Notes: generated by a model from the letters alone, not told the origin. DNA of 32,763 bases from CAZDXB01 sp964509335 (GCA_964509335.1 CAZDXB010000029.1:1-32763); one strand, 5' to 3'. Shown: positions 22,999-31,199, numbered from the stretch's first letter. Numbers and translations: made by a program.

Positions 22999-24516
22999 TT
23001 AATTATTAAGCCCCAACTCCTCTAAATGCTCGTCCATTTTTATTCTGACGTCGACTAGCTCGGTTTCCAGCTTGTCGATTTCTTTCTGAACCGCTTTAAT
23101 ATCGACCGGCTCTTCTTCTTCGAAAGTATCCACGTAGCGCGGTATATTCAAGTTAAAATCGTTTTCCTTAATCTCGTCCAGCGTCGCTACGTATGAGTAT
23201 TTGTCTATTGTTTTGTATCTCTTGTACGCATCCGTTATCTTCTCTATGTCTTGAGAGCGAAGCGCGTTTTGATTTTTGCCTTTTAAGAACTCTCTACTCG
23301 CGTCTACGAACAATACTTCTTTTCTATCCCTGTTTTTCTTGAAAATAAGTATAGCCGCCGGAATGCCAGTTCCGTAGAACAAAGCCGGCGGAAGCCCGAC
23401 AACGCCGTCGAGCAAATTTTCCTCGATTAAGCTTTTCCTTATCTTTCCTTCCGAAGCTCCGCGGAAAAGAACTCCGTGAGGGACTATTACGCCGACTCGC
23501 CCGTCGGTTTCAATGGTCGTTTCAATCATATGAGTAATAAAAGCGTAATCGCCGCGACTTTTTGGGGGAACGCCGCGATGGAATCTGTCGAACGGGTCGT
23601 CTTTAGCGGTTTCAGCTCCCCATTTGTCGAGCGAAAACGGCGGATTAGCCGTTACGACGTTGAATTTCATCAATCTGTCGTTTTCTATTAACTTGGGATT
23701 GTTAATAGTGTCGCTCCACTCGATACGGGCGTTATCAATATCGTGAAGGAACATATTCATTTTACAAAGCGCCCAAGTGCTTCCGTTGCTCTCCTGCCCG
23801 AAAAGCGAGTAGTTTCTGTCGGCAACTTCTTCGGCGACGGTTATTAGCAAAGAACCAGAGCCGCAAGCGGGGTCGCAAATTCTATCGCCGATTTCCGGCT
23901 TTAAAAGTTTAGCCAAAAGCAAAGACACTTGCTCCGGCGTATAAAAATCGCCGCCTTTTTTACCGGCGTCGCTTGCGAATTTCTTAATCAAGTATTGATA
24001 AGTATTGCCGATTATGTCGTTGTTCCCAATTTTCGATTGTCTTAAATCCAGCTTGGGATTAGAAAAGTCGTCGATTAGTCTTTTTAATCGGCGGTTGCGG
24101 TCTTTCGTTTCGCCAAGATTCGACTCGGAATTGAAATCAATATTACGAAAAACGCCTTCGAGTTTTGCTTTGTTTTTATCTTCAAGATACTCTAAGGCTT
24201 TGTTGATAATTTCCCCGATATTCGGCTCCTGCCTCTTACTTTGAACATAGTAGAAAGAGCTTTTTTCCGGAAGAACGAATCTTTCTCTTTCTAATCTTCT
24301 TTTTACGCGCTCCTTGTCTCCCTTGAACTTTTTCTCGTATTGCGCTTTCTTATCTTTCCAAACGTCGCTTAAGTATTTGAGAAAAAGAAAAACCAAGATA
24401 TAGTTTTTATATTCGGAAGGGTCGACGACGCCCCTGAAAGTGTCGCAAGCCTGCCAAGCTATAGCGTTGATTTCTTCTTGAATCTTTTTTTTATCGGACA
24501 TCATTTGCTCCGTCAT
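22999..24516 (-). CDS. hsdM: Type I DNA methyltransferase subunit M
   Basis: A 505-residue N6-adenine methyltransferase of type I restriction systems. The helical HsdM N-domain includes INAIAWQACDTFRGVVDPSEYKNYILVFLFLKYLSD. SAM motif I is ICDPACGSGSLL (215-223), preceded by GDFYTPEQVSLLLAKL; catalytic motif IV is NPPF at 291-294. A C-terminal coiled coil follows (IKAVQKEIDKLETELVDVR) that contacts HsdS. Its first ATG overlaps the hsdS stop (ATGA). A start at Met5 is also possible because GGAG lies just before it. The protein appears intact, so the genome should carry methylation by this enzyme. No hsdR lies in this window. Confidence 0.95.
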   Translation of the reverse strand: MTEQMMSDKKKIQEEINAIAWQACDTFRGVVDPSEYKNYILVFLFLKYLSDVWKDKKAQYEKKFKGDKERVKRRLERERFVLPEKSSFYYVQSKRQEPNIGEIINKALEYLEDKNKAKLEGVFRNIDFNSESNLGETKDRNRRLKRLIDDFSNPKLDLRQSKIGNNDIIGNTYQYLIKKFASDAGKKGGDFYTPEQVSLLLAKLLKPEIGDRICDPACGSGSLLITVAEEVADRNYSLFGQESNGSTWALCKMNMFLHDIDNARIEWSDTINNPKLIENDRLMKFNVVTANPPFSLDKWGAETAKDDPFDRFHRGVPPKSRGDYAFITHMIETTIETDGRVGVIVPHGVLFRGASEGKIRKSLIEENLLDGVVGLPPALFYGTGIPAAILIFKKNRDRKEVLFVDASREFLKGKNQNALRSQDIEKITDAYKRYKTIDKYSYVATLDEIKENDFNLNIPRYVDTFEEEEPVDIKAVQKEIDKLETELVDVRIKMDEHLEELGLNN

Positions 24517-25079
24517 TTTATTAAAAATAACGTTTTTTGTTCGTAAACCCTATTTTTGAGAGCGGAAATATTAGATAAAATATCTTGCTCCCTTGATTTT
24601 AGCTTAGAGAGTTCGACAACTTTTTGTTGCGTTGCCGGCGGCAAAATTTTAACTTCGAGTTCGCCGAGAACTTTTTTTGTAACTACCGATATTGTCGAAC
24701 CGGAAGAGAAATACTTAAAGTAACGGCGGGCGACGCTCTGATTAATATACCAAGCCAAGTATTCGGGCAAAATGTCTTCGCTAGTAATTCTCAGAACAAA
24801 AAAATGAGCGCTCGCCATTATATTGTCGAAACTTTCTGTAATAACGCAAGCCGTGTTATTGTTGCTTTTAGACTTAAATAGAATATCGTCTTTGCGAATG
24901 AAGGATTCCGCCTTCGGTTTTTTAATTTTAATCTTAACTAAATTTTCAACGTTCAGCTTTCCGCGCTTGTCAATATCTTTAAGCTGAATAAATCGGCAAT
25001 TTCCGTTAGGGTCGTTTGCCGCTCTTTTCGGGAAAAGGTAGCCGGAATGAATCTTAGATATTTCTTTTAATTTTATCAT
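24513..25079 (-). CDS. hsdS: Single-TRD (half-size) type I specificity subunit
   Basis: A 188-residue protein, about half the usual ~400 residues of HsdS. It contains one complete target-recognition domain (MIKLKEISKIHSGYLFPKRA, FIQLKDID, FIRKDDILFKSKS, YLAWYINQSVARRYF, SSGSTISVVTKKVLGELEVKILPP) followed by one helical conserved region (QQKVVELSKLKSREQDILSNISALKNRVYEQK). Half-size subunits can dimerise to make a symmetric specificity unit recognising a palindromic bipartite site. It precedes hsdM and overlaps it by four bases (ATGA), an S-then-M order less common than M-then-S. Whether it was always half size or arose by truncation is not clear. It ends cleanly after the helical region, which favours a functional half-subunit. 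Confidence 0.88.
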   Translation of the reverse strand: MIKLKEISKIHSGYLFPKRAANDPNGNCRFIQLKDIDKRGKLNVENLVKIKIKKPKAESFIRKDDILFKSKSNNNTACVITESFDNIMASAHFFVLRITSEDILPEYLAWYINQSVARRYFKYFSSGSTISVVTKKVLGELEVKILPPATQQKVVELSKLKSREQDILSNISALKNRVYEQKTLFLIK

Positions 25080-25413
25080 TTTTTTTCTTTATTTAATTCG
25101 AAGATAGCTAATTATATAGCAAAAACAAAATTTATATTGTAGCGAATGAGGATACTATAATTCTTTGCAGTTTCATTTTGTTAAATCTAATAATTTAAGG
25201 CTTACCAGAACCAAAAATCCCGTAAAGAAAGCTTAAAATCGCTGTGAATTGAGCGCGAATGAAAAGCCGTAAATATATCAAAAGATTGATTGAGAGTCGC
25301 GTCTGAATGCATCCCGATTGAAAATCGGGACGTAGGGTTAACTGACTCTACCGACGATTCTTATCGCTCCGCCATATCATCATGAGCGACAAATTCTACT
25401 TTTATTAGGTTCG
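25080..25413. other. Intergenic gap upstream of the hsdS-hsdM operon
   Basis: No gene is visible in 334 bp. The part next to hsdS is AT-rich and should hold the promoter of the minus-strand restriction operon, but no clear -10/-35 or -7/-33 pair could be fixed. At 25312-25330 there is a perfect 8-bp hairpin TCCCGATT-GAA-AATCGGGA, related in style to the CCCGA-AA-TCGGG hairpin at 28681-28692. It could terminate transcription of one neighbour or be an interspersed palindrome. Confidence 0.5.
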
Positions 25414-26199
25414 CTATTCTACCGGCGGGGCGGGGTCTCCGTAGCTTTTTATATAATGAACCGTTCCGTCGTATTCCACCTCGAATAGCCAATAATGCCT
25501 GTAAACGCATCCTGAAGGACAATCCCCGTACCCTATGCTAATAATTAATTCGAGACATTCTTCTTTGATTGAAGCGGTTATTTCTTTACCTCCGCCAAAA
25601 AAATGATTTGGGTGACTATAAAAAACTCCGTTAATTTTTTCAAATAAACAGCAAAACGCCCTAATATTTATTGCTTTTGGACTTGATAAACAAACTAAAG
25701 CTCCGTTTGTGTAATATGACTCGAGTTGTAAATTATACTTTTTCATTAAGCGGTCGATTTCGGGATTGCCCGTTAGCCTAACGCCGTTCTCCCAGTTTTC
25801 AACCCATTCCGCGTTTCCATCGACTGCCGCTAATAATTGGTGCGTTTCCGGATTACGGCTAGGATGAATTTTATAAAGAGATACAACGGAATCGCGAGCT
25901 GGAATTGTCGTTGAATTGTAAATATGAAGCAATCCGTTGTAATATAATTTTATTAGTCCCTTCGGTATTTCTACTAACGTATATTTGTAAAGAGAATCAT
26001 ATTCGTGAACGTCGCGCAGAGCCAATGTCGCGGCGTCTTCATTGTATATATTTCGCAAGCCGCTCGGACATTTAGATTTATCCGCTTCAGCCATTTTTTT
26101 GCCTGATTCCCAATCGGGCAGGTAGGTTTTTTGCGTTGCGTTTTCGCACGACGCGAAAACGAAAAAGGCAAACAATAGAACGGAAATTTTATTAGCCAT
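25414..26199 (-). CDS. Lipoprotein of unknown function
   Basis: A 261-residue protein with a lipoprotein signal (MANKISVLLFAFFVFASC, lipid Cys18). The mature part is unrecognised as a whole. The C-terminal region ISIGYGDCPSGCVYRHYWLFEVEYDGTVHYIKSYGDP is a motif-like block with a GDCPSGC pair of cysteines that recurs, from memory, in Bacteroidota lipoproteins of unknown function. Another Cys pair (FCCLF) lies ~50 residues earlier. Probably an envelope protein with disulfides. Stands alone on the minus strand. Confidence 0.75.
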   Translation of the reverse strand: MANKISVLLFAFFVFASCENATQKTYLPDWESGKKMAEADKSKCPSGLRNIYNEDAATLALRDVHEYDSLYKYTLVEIPKGLIKLYYNGLLHIYNSTTIPARDSVVSLYKIHPSRNPETHQLLAAVDGNAEWVENWENGVRLTGNPEIDRLMKKYNLQLESYYTNGALVCLSSPKAINIRAFCCLFEKINGVFYSHPNHFFGGGKEITASIKEECLELIISIGYGDCPSGCVYRHYWLFEVEYDGTVHYIKSYGDPAPPVE

Positions 26200-26519
26200 A
26201 TTTATTTCTCCCGAATATTTTCGTTAATATCAATTATTTTAGAAAGATAAGGAAAAAAGAACAAAAAGCAAACAAAAAAACTTTACAATCGGTAAATTGA
26301 AAGCAAGGAAGGGTCAGCCCCAAAACACGCTTTATAGAAAGTCTATCGAAAAATTGATTGAGAATTGGGAGCGAAAGGGCGGTTATGATTTTGTCGCGCT
26401 TCGATAAGTTCAGAAATATTTGGAAGTAAGGGAGATATTTAGTAGATTTTAAATTGATAAGTTCAAGTATTTTAAAATTAAGTCAGAGTTATTTTGTTCA
26501 AAAAATAAAAAATCAAAAT
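26200..26519. other. Intergenic gap holding direct repeat copy 1
   Basis: 320 bp without a convincing gene lie between the divergent lipoprotein gene and the TerB/PH-like gene. A frame from TTG at 26454 is continuous with the downstream gene, but its 22 extra codons look non-coding. The only distinctive content is the direct repeat at 26415-26444. The region is strongly A-rich around 26250-26290. Confidence 0.5.
26415..26444 (+). repeat. 30-bp direct repeat, copy 1
   Basis: The 22 bases at 26415-26436 (AATATTTGGAAGTAAGGGAG then AT) are identical to 27718-27739, and after one mismatch TTTAGTA also matches. Weaker similarity extends ~18 bases upstream (GCGCTTCGATAAGTTCAG versus GCGCTTTCGTAAGTTTAG). 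It lies 75 bases before the ATG of the TerB/PH-like gene. Confidence 0.8.
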
Positions 26520-27599
26520 ATGAATCCTTTCAAAACCAAGGACTTAAAGAAACCGTCTTTTTTTCGGAAGTTACTCGGAGTTAAACCAAAAGAAAACGGA
26601 ATAATTGAAATCAATAATCTTCTTGCCGAAAAAGAGCTTGAATCAATAACCGTTGACGAGGTTCAAGCTGTTATAACCGACTACAAATTGAAACTCGACG
26701 AACAATTGCGCTCGCAATTATGCCAGCTATACGAGCGGTATCTGACGTATTGCCTGAAAGACAAGCTTCTATCGGACAGCGAAATAGACGAATTAAAACG
26801 ATTGAAAGAACTTCTTGGATTGAACGACAAAGAAATTGAAGAAATTCATAAGCGAACAATCGGGAAAATTTACAAAACGGAAGTCGATAAAGCGATTGAA
26901 GATAGAAAATTGGACGACGAGGAAGTAAAATTTCTTAAAAAGCTTCAGAACGAACTCAAACTTCCCGATGAAATAGTTTCGGACATCTACAAAAAAAGTT
27001 CGCAGAAGTTATTGGAAAAATTTATTGCCGACGCGCTGTCCGACGAAAAACTTTCACCGGAAGAAGAGAAGGAACTCGCGACGATATGCGAGAACCTTAA
27101 CGTTGAATTGCAACTAGACGAGAAAACTCAAGCGGTTCTCGATAAATATAAACTATTCTGGCAAATTGAAAACGGAGACATCCCTATAATAGACGTTCCC
27201 ATTAATATACAAAAATCTGAACGATGCTATTTCCATACTCAATGCGAGTGGTTCGAACAGAGGCGGGTAACCAAACGCCTAAAATACAGCGGACCGACAA
27301 TGAGGTTAAAAATTGCGAAAGGCTTATACTGGCGCGCGGGGGACTTAGGCGTTCAACGCATATCGGAAGACGTTTGGAAAAAAATAGACGCGGGAGACCT
27401 TTTCCTAACCAACAAGAGATTGATTTTTATGGGAGCTAAAGGAAATAAAAGGATAAGACTTAATAAAATTCTAGATTTTACGGCATACCAAAACGGCGTC
27501 GATATTCAAAAGGAAACCGGCAAAAGTCCCTTTATAGCGTTTGAAGAGAATACGGACATATTTTCAATAATTTTAGGCAGAGCGATTAGCGAGCTATGA
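26520..27599 (+). CDS. TerB-like / PH-like domain protein of unknown function
   Basis: A 359-residue protein from the ATG at 26520; the TTG at 26454 would add 22 unlikely residues. The N-terminal basic segment (KTKDLKKPSFFRKLLGVKPKE) is followed by three acidic helical repeats, LLSDSEIDELKRLKELLGLNDKEIEEI, RKLDDEEVKFLKKLQNELKLPDEIV and EKLSPEEEKELATICENLNV, with the pattern of TerB/tellurite-type or EF-hand-like helical repeats. The C-terminal ~110 residues (GDLFLTNKRLIFMGAKGNKRIRLNKILDFTAYQNGVDI) match the pattern of bacterial PH/GRAM-like domains. No signal peptide, so cytosolic or membrane-peripheral. Preceded by a 30-bp repeat shared with the next gene. Function unknown. Confidence 0.7.
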   Translation: MNPFKTKDLKKPSFFRKLLGVKPKENGIIEINNLLAEKELESITVDEVQAVITDYKLKLDEQLRSQLCQLYERYLTYCLKDKLLSDSEIDELKRLKELLGLNDKEIEEIHKRTIGKIYKTEVDKAIEDRKLDDEEVKFLKKLQNELKLPDEIVSDIYKKSSQKLLEKFIADALSDEKLSPEEEKELATICENLNVELQLDEKTQAVLDKYKLFWQIENGDIPIIDVPINIQKSERCYFHTQCEWFEQRRVTKRLKYSGPTMRLKIAKGLYWRAGDLGVQRISEDVWKKIDAGDLFLTNKRLIFMGAKGNKRIRLNKILDFTAYQNGVDIQKETGKSPFIAFEENTDIFSIILGRAISEL

Positions 27600-27717
27600 A
27601 AAAAGAGACCGCTTTACCGTGGATTCGACTGTTAATTCGCTATTAAAACTTTTTTAGTCGGTTTATTGCGGCTGTAAGGGCGTTTATTATTTCGAGGCGC
27701 GCTTTCGTAAGTTTAGG

Positions 27718-27747
27718 AATATTTGGAAGTAAGGGAGATGTTTAGTA
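27718..27747 (+). repeat. 30-bp direct repeat, copy 2
   Basis: Second copy of the repeat at 26415-26444 (29 of 30 bases identical), 1303 bp downstream in the same orientation and 50 bases before the ATG of the PD-(D/E)XK-like gene. Both copies lie a short distance upstream of a plus-strand start codon, so a shared control element is as likely as a recombination scar. Confidence 0.8.
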
Positions 27748-27797
27748 ATTATGTAAAAATAATTATATTTTATTATATTATTTAAGGAGAAATAATA

Positions 27798-28298
27798 ATG
27801 TCAACCAAAATAATTTCACCAAAACAAAAAGGAAATATTACAGAATCGAGAATAAGCGAACTAATTACTCTTTACGGCGAAAAAGACCTTGCTTGTTATA
27901 AGCCAGTATCGGACGACGAAGGTATTGATTTGATAGTTAAAGAAAGGATAAGCCTCAATACGATATTTATTCAAATAAAAAGTAGATTTAATCCCGATCG
28001 TTTTGTGGCAGATGTAAGAAAGACATCATTAACTAATAAATATTCTATGGCATTTATTTTTTGTATTTTTCGATTAGATGATAAAATATGTGATATAGAT
28101 AATGAACTTTGGTTTATACCAGCTCCAGATTTTATTGAAAACATTAAAAACGCAAGGGAAGTTAAACACGGAAATAATAACTATTATCGATTTTCTTCTG
28201 GAATAAAGAAAAAAACAACTAATAATTGGGGTAAATATGTAATCCATAAAAATAAATTATCTGACAAAATAATTAATTTGATGAAAAAAATAAAATAG
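27798..28298 (+). CDS. PD-(D/E)XK nuclease-like protein (DUF4365-like)
   Basis: A 166-residue protein with a good ribosome site (AAGGAGA at 27784-27790). The N-terminal 65 residues fit a PD-(D/E)XK fold of the type found in DUF4365 and Holliday-resolvase-like proteins: KGNITESRISELITLYG (Glu16), VSDDEGIDLIV (Asp44) and TIFIQIKSRF (Gln59-x-Lys61). The second half contains LWFIPAPDFIENIK and is AT-rich with many Lys, Asn and Ile. Base composition is more AT-rich than the housekeeping genes, suggesting recent acquisition. It may be a stand-alone defence nuclease or a partner of the upstream TerB/PH-like gene. Family placement is tentative. Confidence 0.65.
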   Translation: MSTKIISPKQKGNITESRISELITLYGEKDLACYKPVSDDEGIDLIVKERISLNTIFIQIKSRFNPDRFVADVRKTSLTNKYSMAFIFCIFRLDDKICDIDNELWFIPAPDFIENIKNAREVKHGNNNYYRFSSGIKKKTTNNWGKYVIHKNKLSDKIINLMKKIK

Positions 28299-28899
28299 TA
28301 AAAAGTTAATAAGAATTATATTAAAATATATAAAATATAAATATTTTGATAGTATATACTCTGATTCAATAATAATACATCAGTGCAAGATTCGATGTGT
28401 TTAGCATTTAAAATTATTAGGGAAACAATATTTACTCGTCCCAACATTCCTACTTTAGCGCTCATACAGCCGCTCTCTGCGAGAAATAAAACAATCGACG
28501 CGGAACGTCTCAATATCCGTTCCGCCGCGGGAGCGAACGGAACGAACAAAGAACAGGAGCGTAGAAACGCAAGATTTTGCGTCTCTATGATTAGAAAAAG
28601 AAGGAAACAGACAGCTTCAGCTGTCTGCCGGCGCGGCTAAGCTACATTTCAACGTTTATATTTACCTCACTCTAGCTCTACCCGAAATCGGGGAGAGAAT
28701 TCTTTCTTGTCCTAATTCCAAAATTGGAATTTCCGAATCAGTAAAAAAGTAGATATAACAACCAATTAATCCCCTCTCCGCTTGCGGAGAGGGATAGGGT
28801 GAGGTGGACATTGCCGCGGGAGCGAGCGGAACGAGGAAAGTCATCGGGGCAAGCCCCGATGCGTCCGGTAGTTCTAAATTTAGCGCCAATAATATCCCC
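28299..28899. repeat. Gene-free cluster of palindromic interspersed repeats
   Basis: 600 bp without a credible gene, consisting largely of repeat pieces. 28564-28585: the GAAACGCAA-GATT-TTGCGTCTC hairpin also seen at 4886-4907. 28608-28627: CAGACAGC-TTCA-GCTGTCTG. 28681-28692: CCCGA-AA-TCGGG. 28714-28731: AATTCCAA-AA-TTGGAATT. 28772-28793: CCCTCTCCGC-TT-GCGGAGAGGG. 28842-28861: CATCGGGGC-AA-GCCCCGATG, the reverse complement of 12426-12445. A 22-bp direct repeat (GCCGCGGGAGCGARCGGAAC plus GA) lies at 28524-28545 and 28813-28834. Short frames here have no coding character. Confidence 0.8.
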
Positions 28900-29523
28900 C
28901 TACATCTCCACTACCCCATCGCACAGCTCCTTCTCTCGCGGGTCGTTCGCCGCTATAATCGCCGCGCCGCCGGAGCCGGCGAAGCGTTTTAGTTTGTTCG
29001 CTATTAGCGCGAAGCCCTGGTCGTCTAAGTTGCTCGAAGGCTCGTCCAGAAAATAGCAGACAGGCTCGTTCAGCGCCGCCAAGACGAATTTGAAGCGCTG
29101 TTTCATTCCCGACGAAAATTCCGATACGGCTTTGCTCTTGCTCCTTTTTAGATTGAACTCGCCCAGCAGAGCGAGCGCTTTCGCCTCGTCGTATTTTCTG
29201 CCGCTCAGCTTGGCGGCGAGCTTTATATGCTCCAGCGCGGAAAATTCCTCGTATATATTCATGTATGGCGCGACGAAGCCGAATTTCTCCGAAACGGAAT
29301 TTCGCCTCGCTTCTTGCCCGTCGAGCGAATAGCTTATTTTCCCGACGCTCGGCTTCAATACGCCGAACAGGATTTTTAGTAGGGTTGACTTGCCCGAACC
29401 GTTCGGACCGGTAATAGCCAAGATGTCGCCCGAGCCGACTTTCAGCGAGACGCCCGTCAAGACGTAATTGATTCCGTCGTAGGAATGTCTAATATTTTCG
29501 GCGGCTATTTGCAAATCGCTCAT
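28900..29523 (-). CDS. ABC transporter ATP-binding protein without a visible permease
   Basis: A 207-residue single-domain ABC ATPase. Walker A GPNGSGKST at 39-47, signature EFSSGMKQRFK, Walker B CYFLDEPSSNLDD. The switch-region His normally found after Walker B is replaced: the strand reads GGAAIIAANDPREKE with Asn in the H-loop position. Size and style (LLKILFGVLKPSVGKISY) resemble CcmA-type cytochrome c biogenesis ATPases, but no CcmB/CcmC gene is adjacent, so the transporter is unassigned. Its ATG overlaps the stop of the exported metalloprotease gene by four bases (ATGA), so the two are translationally coupled. It is the last gene of the run before the repeat cluster. Confidence 0.88.
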   Translation of the reverse strand: MSDLQIAAENIRHSYDGINYVLTGVSLKVGSGDILAITGPNGSGKSTLLKILFGVLKPSVGKISYSLDGQEARRNSVSEKFGFVAPYMNIYEEFSALEHIKLAAKLSGRKYDEAKALALLGEFNLKRSKSKAVSEFSSGMKQRFKFVLAALNEPVCYFLDEPSSNLDDQGFALIANKLKRFAGSGGAAIIAANDPREKELCDGVVEM

Positions 29524-31199
29524 TTATTTTTTATTACGAATTTTCCAAAGCTGATATTATCGCCGAGTCGCGCAGAATAAATATAAACGCCGCTGGACAG
29601 GTCTTTCAGCTCGCCGGCGTCCATACGAACCGTTCTGTAGTTCCGCTCTCCCTCGACGCCGGATTTTCTCAGCGATACTTTTAGTCGCTTTTCCAAGCGC
29701 TTGTTCATATCGACCGAGTAAACGGTAAGCAGAACTTTCTCGCCCAACTTCGCTCCGTCCGGCACGGGAAAATAAAGCGTTCGATACAATTCGGTATCGA
29801 AGGGATTTGGAAACGCTAAATCGATAACATGCGATAAAGTGAAGAATGTTTTGTCCCTGATAGCTCCCTTAGGCGCTTGCAAACCGTAATAATAATCGAC
29901 GCCCGCCACTCGCTCCAAGCCGGGTCCTTGATTATCGGCTAACGTTAGCGTGAACGGCTTTTCGCTGTCGAACTGCCGAATAGCGGCGTTTAAGTCTATA
30001 TTTGTCAGTATAATGTCGATTGTATCCAGCGAGCGCTCCTTTTGCGTCGGCAGAACGCATCTGTAAAGCCGAAGTTCGAACGATTGCATGATTCCGTCGG
30101 CGATATAAGCAGGCGGCGAAAAGTTTTCCTCGCGAAAACATGCTATTTCGGGAAACTCTGCGGCGTCGTGCAAATATGGATTTTTATCGGCTTTCTCGCC
30201 GGTATAATATAGAGTCGGCGTAAAATCGAGCCAAGCCCCGGGTAAGTCCAGCCCCTTTTCTTCGAACGCCATGTTCAGCGCCGAATACGCCGTCTCGCCA
30301 TCGCCGAAGATTTCCCACATTCGCAACAGCAGCGAATCGCCGAACTTATTATTAATATACTCGCCGAAAATTCCCCAGCGGTAGCCGTTGTCGGCTATCC
30401 CCTCGCCGAATGGGAATCTGTGCGGCGCTCGATAAAGGCTCTTGACGAATTGGCGATAGTCGTTTACTTGCGGGAACAATCTTATTTCCATAGCGACGGA
30501 AACCATCTCGTTTATCGCGCAAGTGGTTTTTGTTTCTTCCAGTCCGTAAGCGAACTGAATCGCGTGGTGAAGCTCGTGCGCCGCCGTTATTTTCAGAGCG
30601 GTGTATCCGTGCGTGTAATACGTCTGCATCGTGTCGCCGCCCATACTTAAAGTGGAATCGTAAGGGCTAAAGTCGTTGTCAACGGCAATGTAAGCGGAAT
30701 ACTTCGGGAATCCCTCGCGGGGCGTTATTTCTTCGGATTTATACGTCATTCCGTAATAAGCGTCCTCGCCGTCGCCGATGTTGACTAAGTAAACGTCGAG
30801 CAAATCGGAGCCGCCGGCGCCGTCGTCGGGGTAAGGCGGTTTGTAACCTACCGAGTCGATATAAAAAGCGAGAGCGTATTCAAAGTAATAAGCCGCCGAA
30901 TCCACGTAATCCGGTATTCCGTTTCCGTCGTCGTCGATTAAATCCACAGCGTCGTTTCCGGCGGTGTCGTAGTGAATAGAGAAATTCTCTGTTTCGTAGA
31001 ATTTATGAAGGTCGGGGCGGTCTTCGAGCGTCAATCTTTTAGGGAAGCGTTTTTTGATGAATTCTTTCTTTTTGTCCGAATCTATAAAAGTTCCGCACTT
31101 AACGGAGGTCAATTTCTCGGAATAATCCTGAGACGCGGCGTCGATTAATCCGCCGAAAAGAAAAACAATGATAATCGCCGGGAATAAGAAGGTTCGCAT
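29520..31199 (-). CDS. T9SS-exported MXAN_6640-like putative metalloprotease
   Basis: A 559-residue secreted protein. The frame is open to 31283, but the start at 31199 gives a proper signal peptide (MRTFLFPAIIIVFLFGGLIDAASQ), whereas the longer form would overlap the preceding gene. The core matches the MXAN_6640-type family: NFSIHYDTAGNDAVD, DDDGNGIPDYVDSAAYYFEYAL, LLDVYLVNIGDGEDAYYGMT and a zincin motif HELHH (208-212, in ITAAHELHHAIQFAYG). The C-terminus has LAFPNPFD, VLLTVYSVDMNKRLEK and SSGVYIYSARLGDNISFGKFVIKNK, a T9SS-type sorting domain. Expected to be exported to the surface and, if the zinc site works, to cleave extracellular protein. Coupled to the ABC ATPase gene downstream. Confidence 0.87.
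   Translation of the reverse strand: MRTFLFPAIIIVFLFGGLIDAASQDYSEKLTSVKCGTFIDSDKKKEFIKKRFPKRLTLEDRPDLHKFYETENFSIHYDTAGNDAVDLIDDDGNGIPDYVDSAAYYFEYALAFYIDSVGYKPPYPDDGAGGSDLLDVYLVNIGDGEDAYYGMTYKSEEITPREGFPKYSAYIAVDNDFSPYDSTLSMGGDTMQTYYTHGYTALKITAAHELHHAIQFAYGLEETKTTCAINEMVSVAMEIRLFPQVNDYRQFVKSLYRAPHRFPFGEGIADNGYRWGIFGEYINNKFGDSLLLRMWEIFGDGETAYSALNMAFEEKGLDLPGAWLDFTPTLYYTGEKADKNPYLHDAAEFPEIACFREENFSPPAYIADGIMQSFELRLYRCVLPTQKERSLDTIDIILTNIDLNAAIRQFDSEKPFTLTLADNQGPGLERVAGVDYYYGLQAPKGAIRDKTFFTLSHVIDLAFPNPFDTELYRTLYFPVPDGAKLGEKVLLTVYSVDMNKRLEKRLKVSLRKSGVEGERNYRTVRMDAGELKDLSSGVYIYSARLGDNISFGKFVIKNK

Noticed and set aside
26454..26519. TTG start for the TerB/PH-like gene
   Set aside because: The added 22 residues have no coding character, and an ATG follows in frame at 26520.
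28316..28889. Several 75-85-codon frames in the repeat cluster
   Set aside because: They run through palindromic repeats shared with other gaps, lack ribosome sites, and have compositions unlike real genes here.
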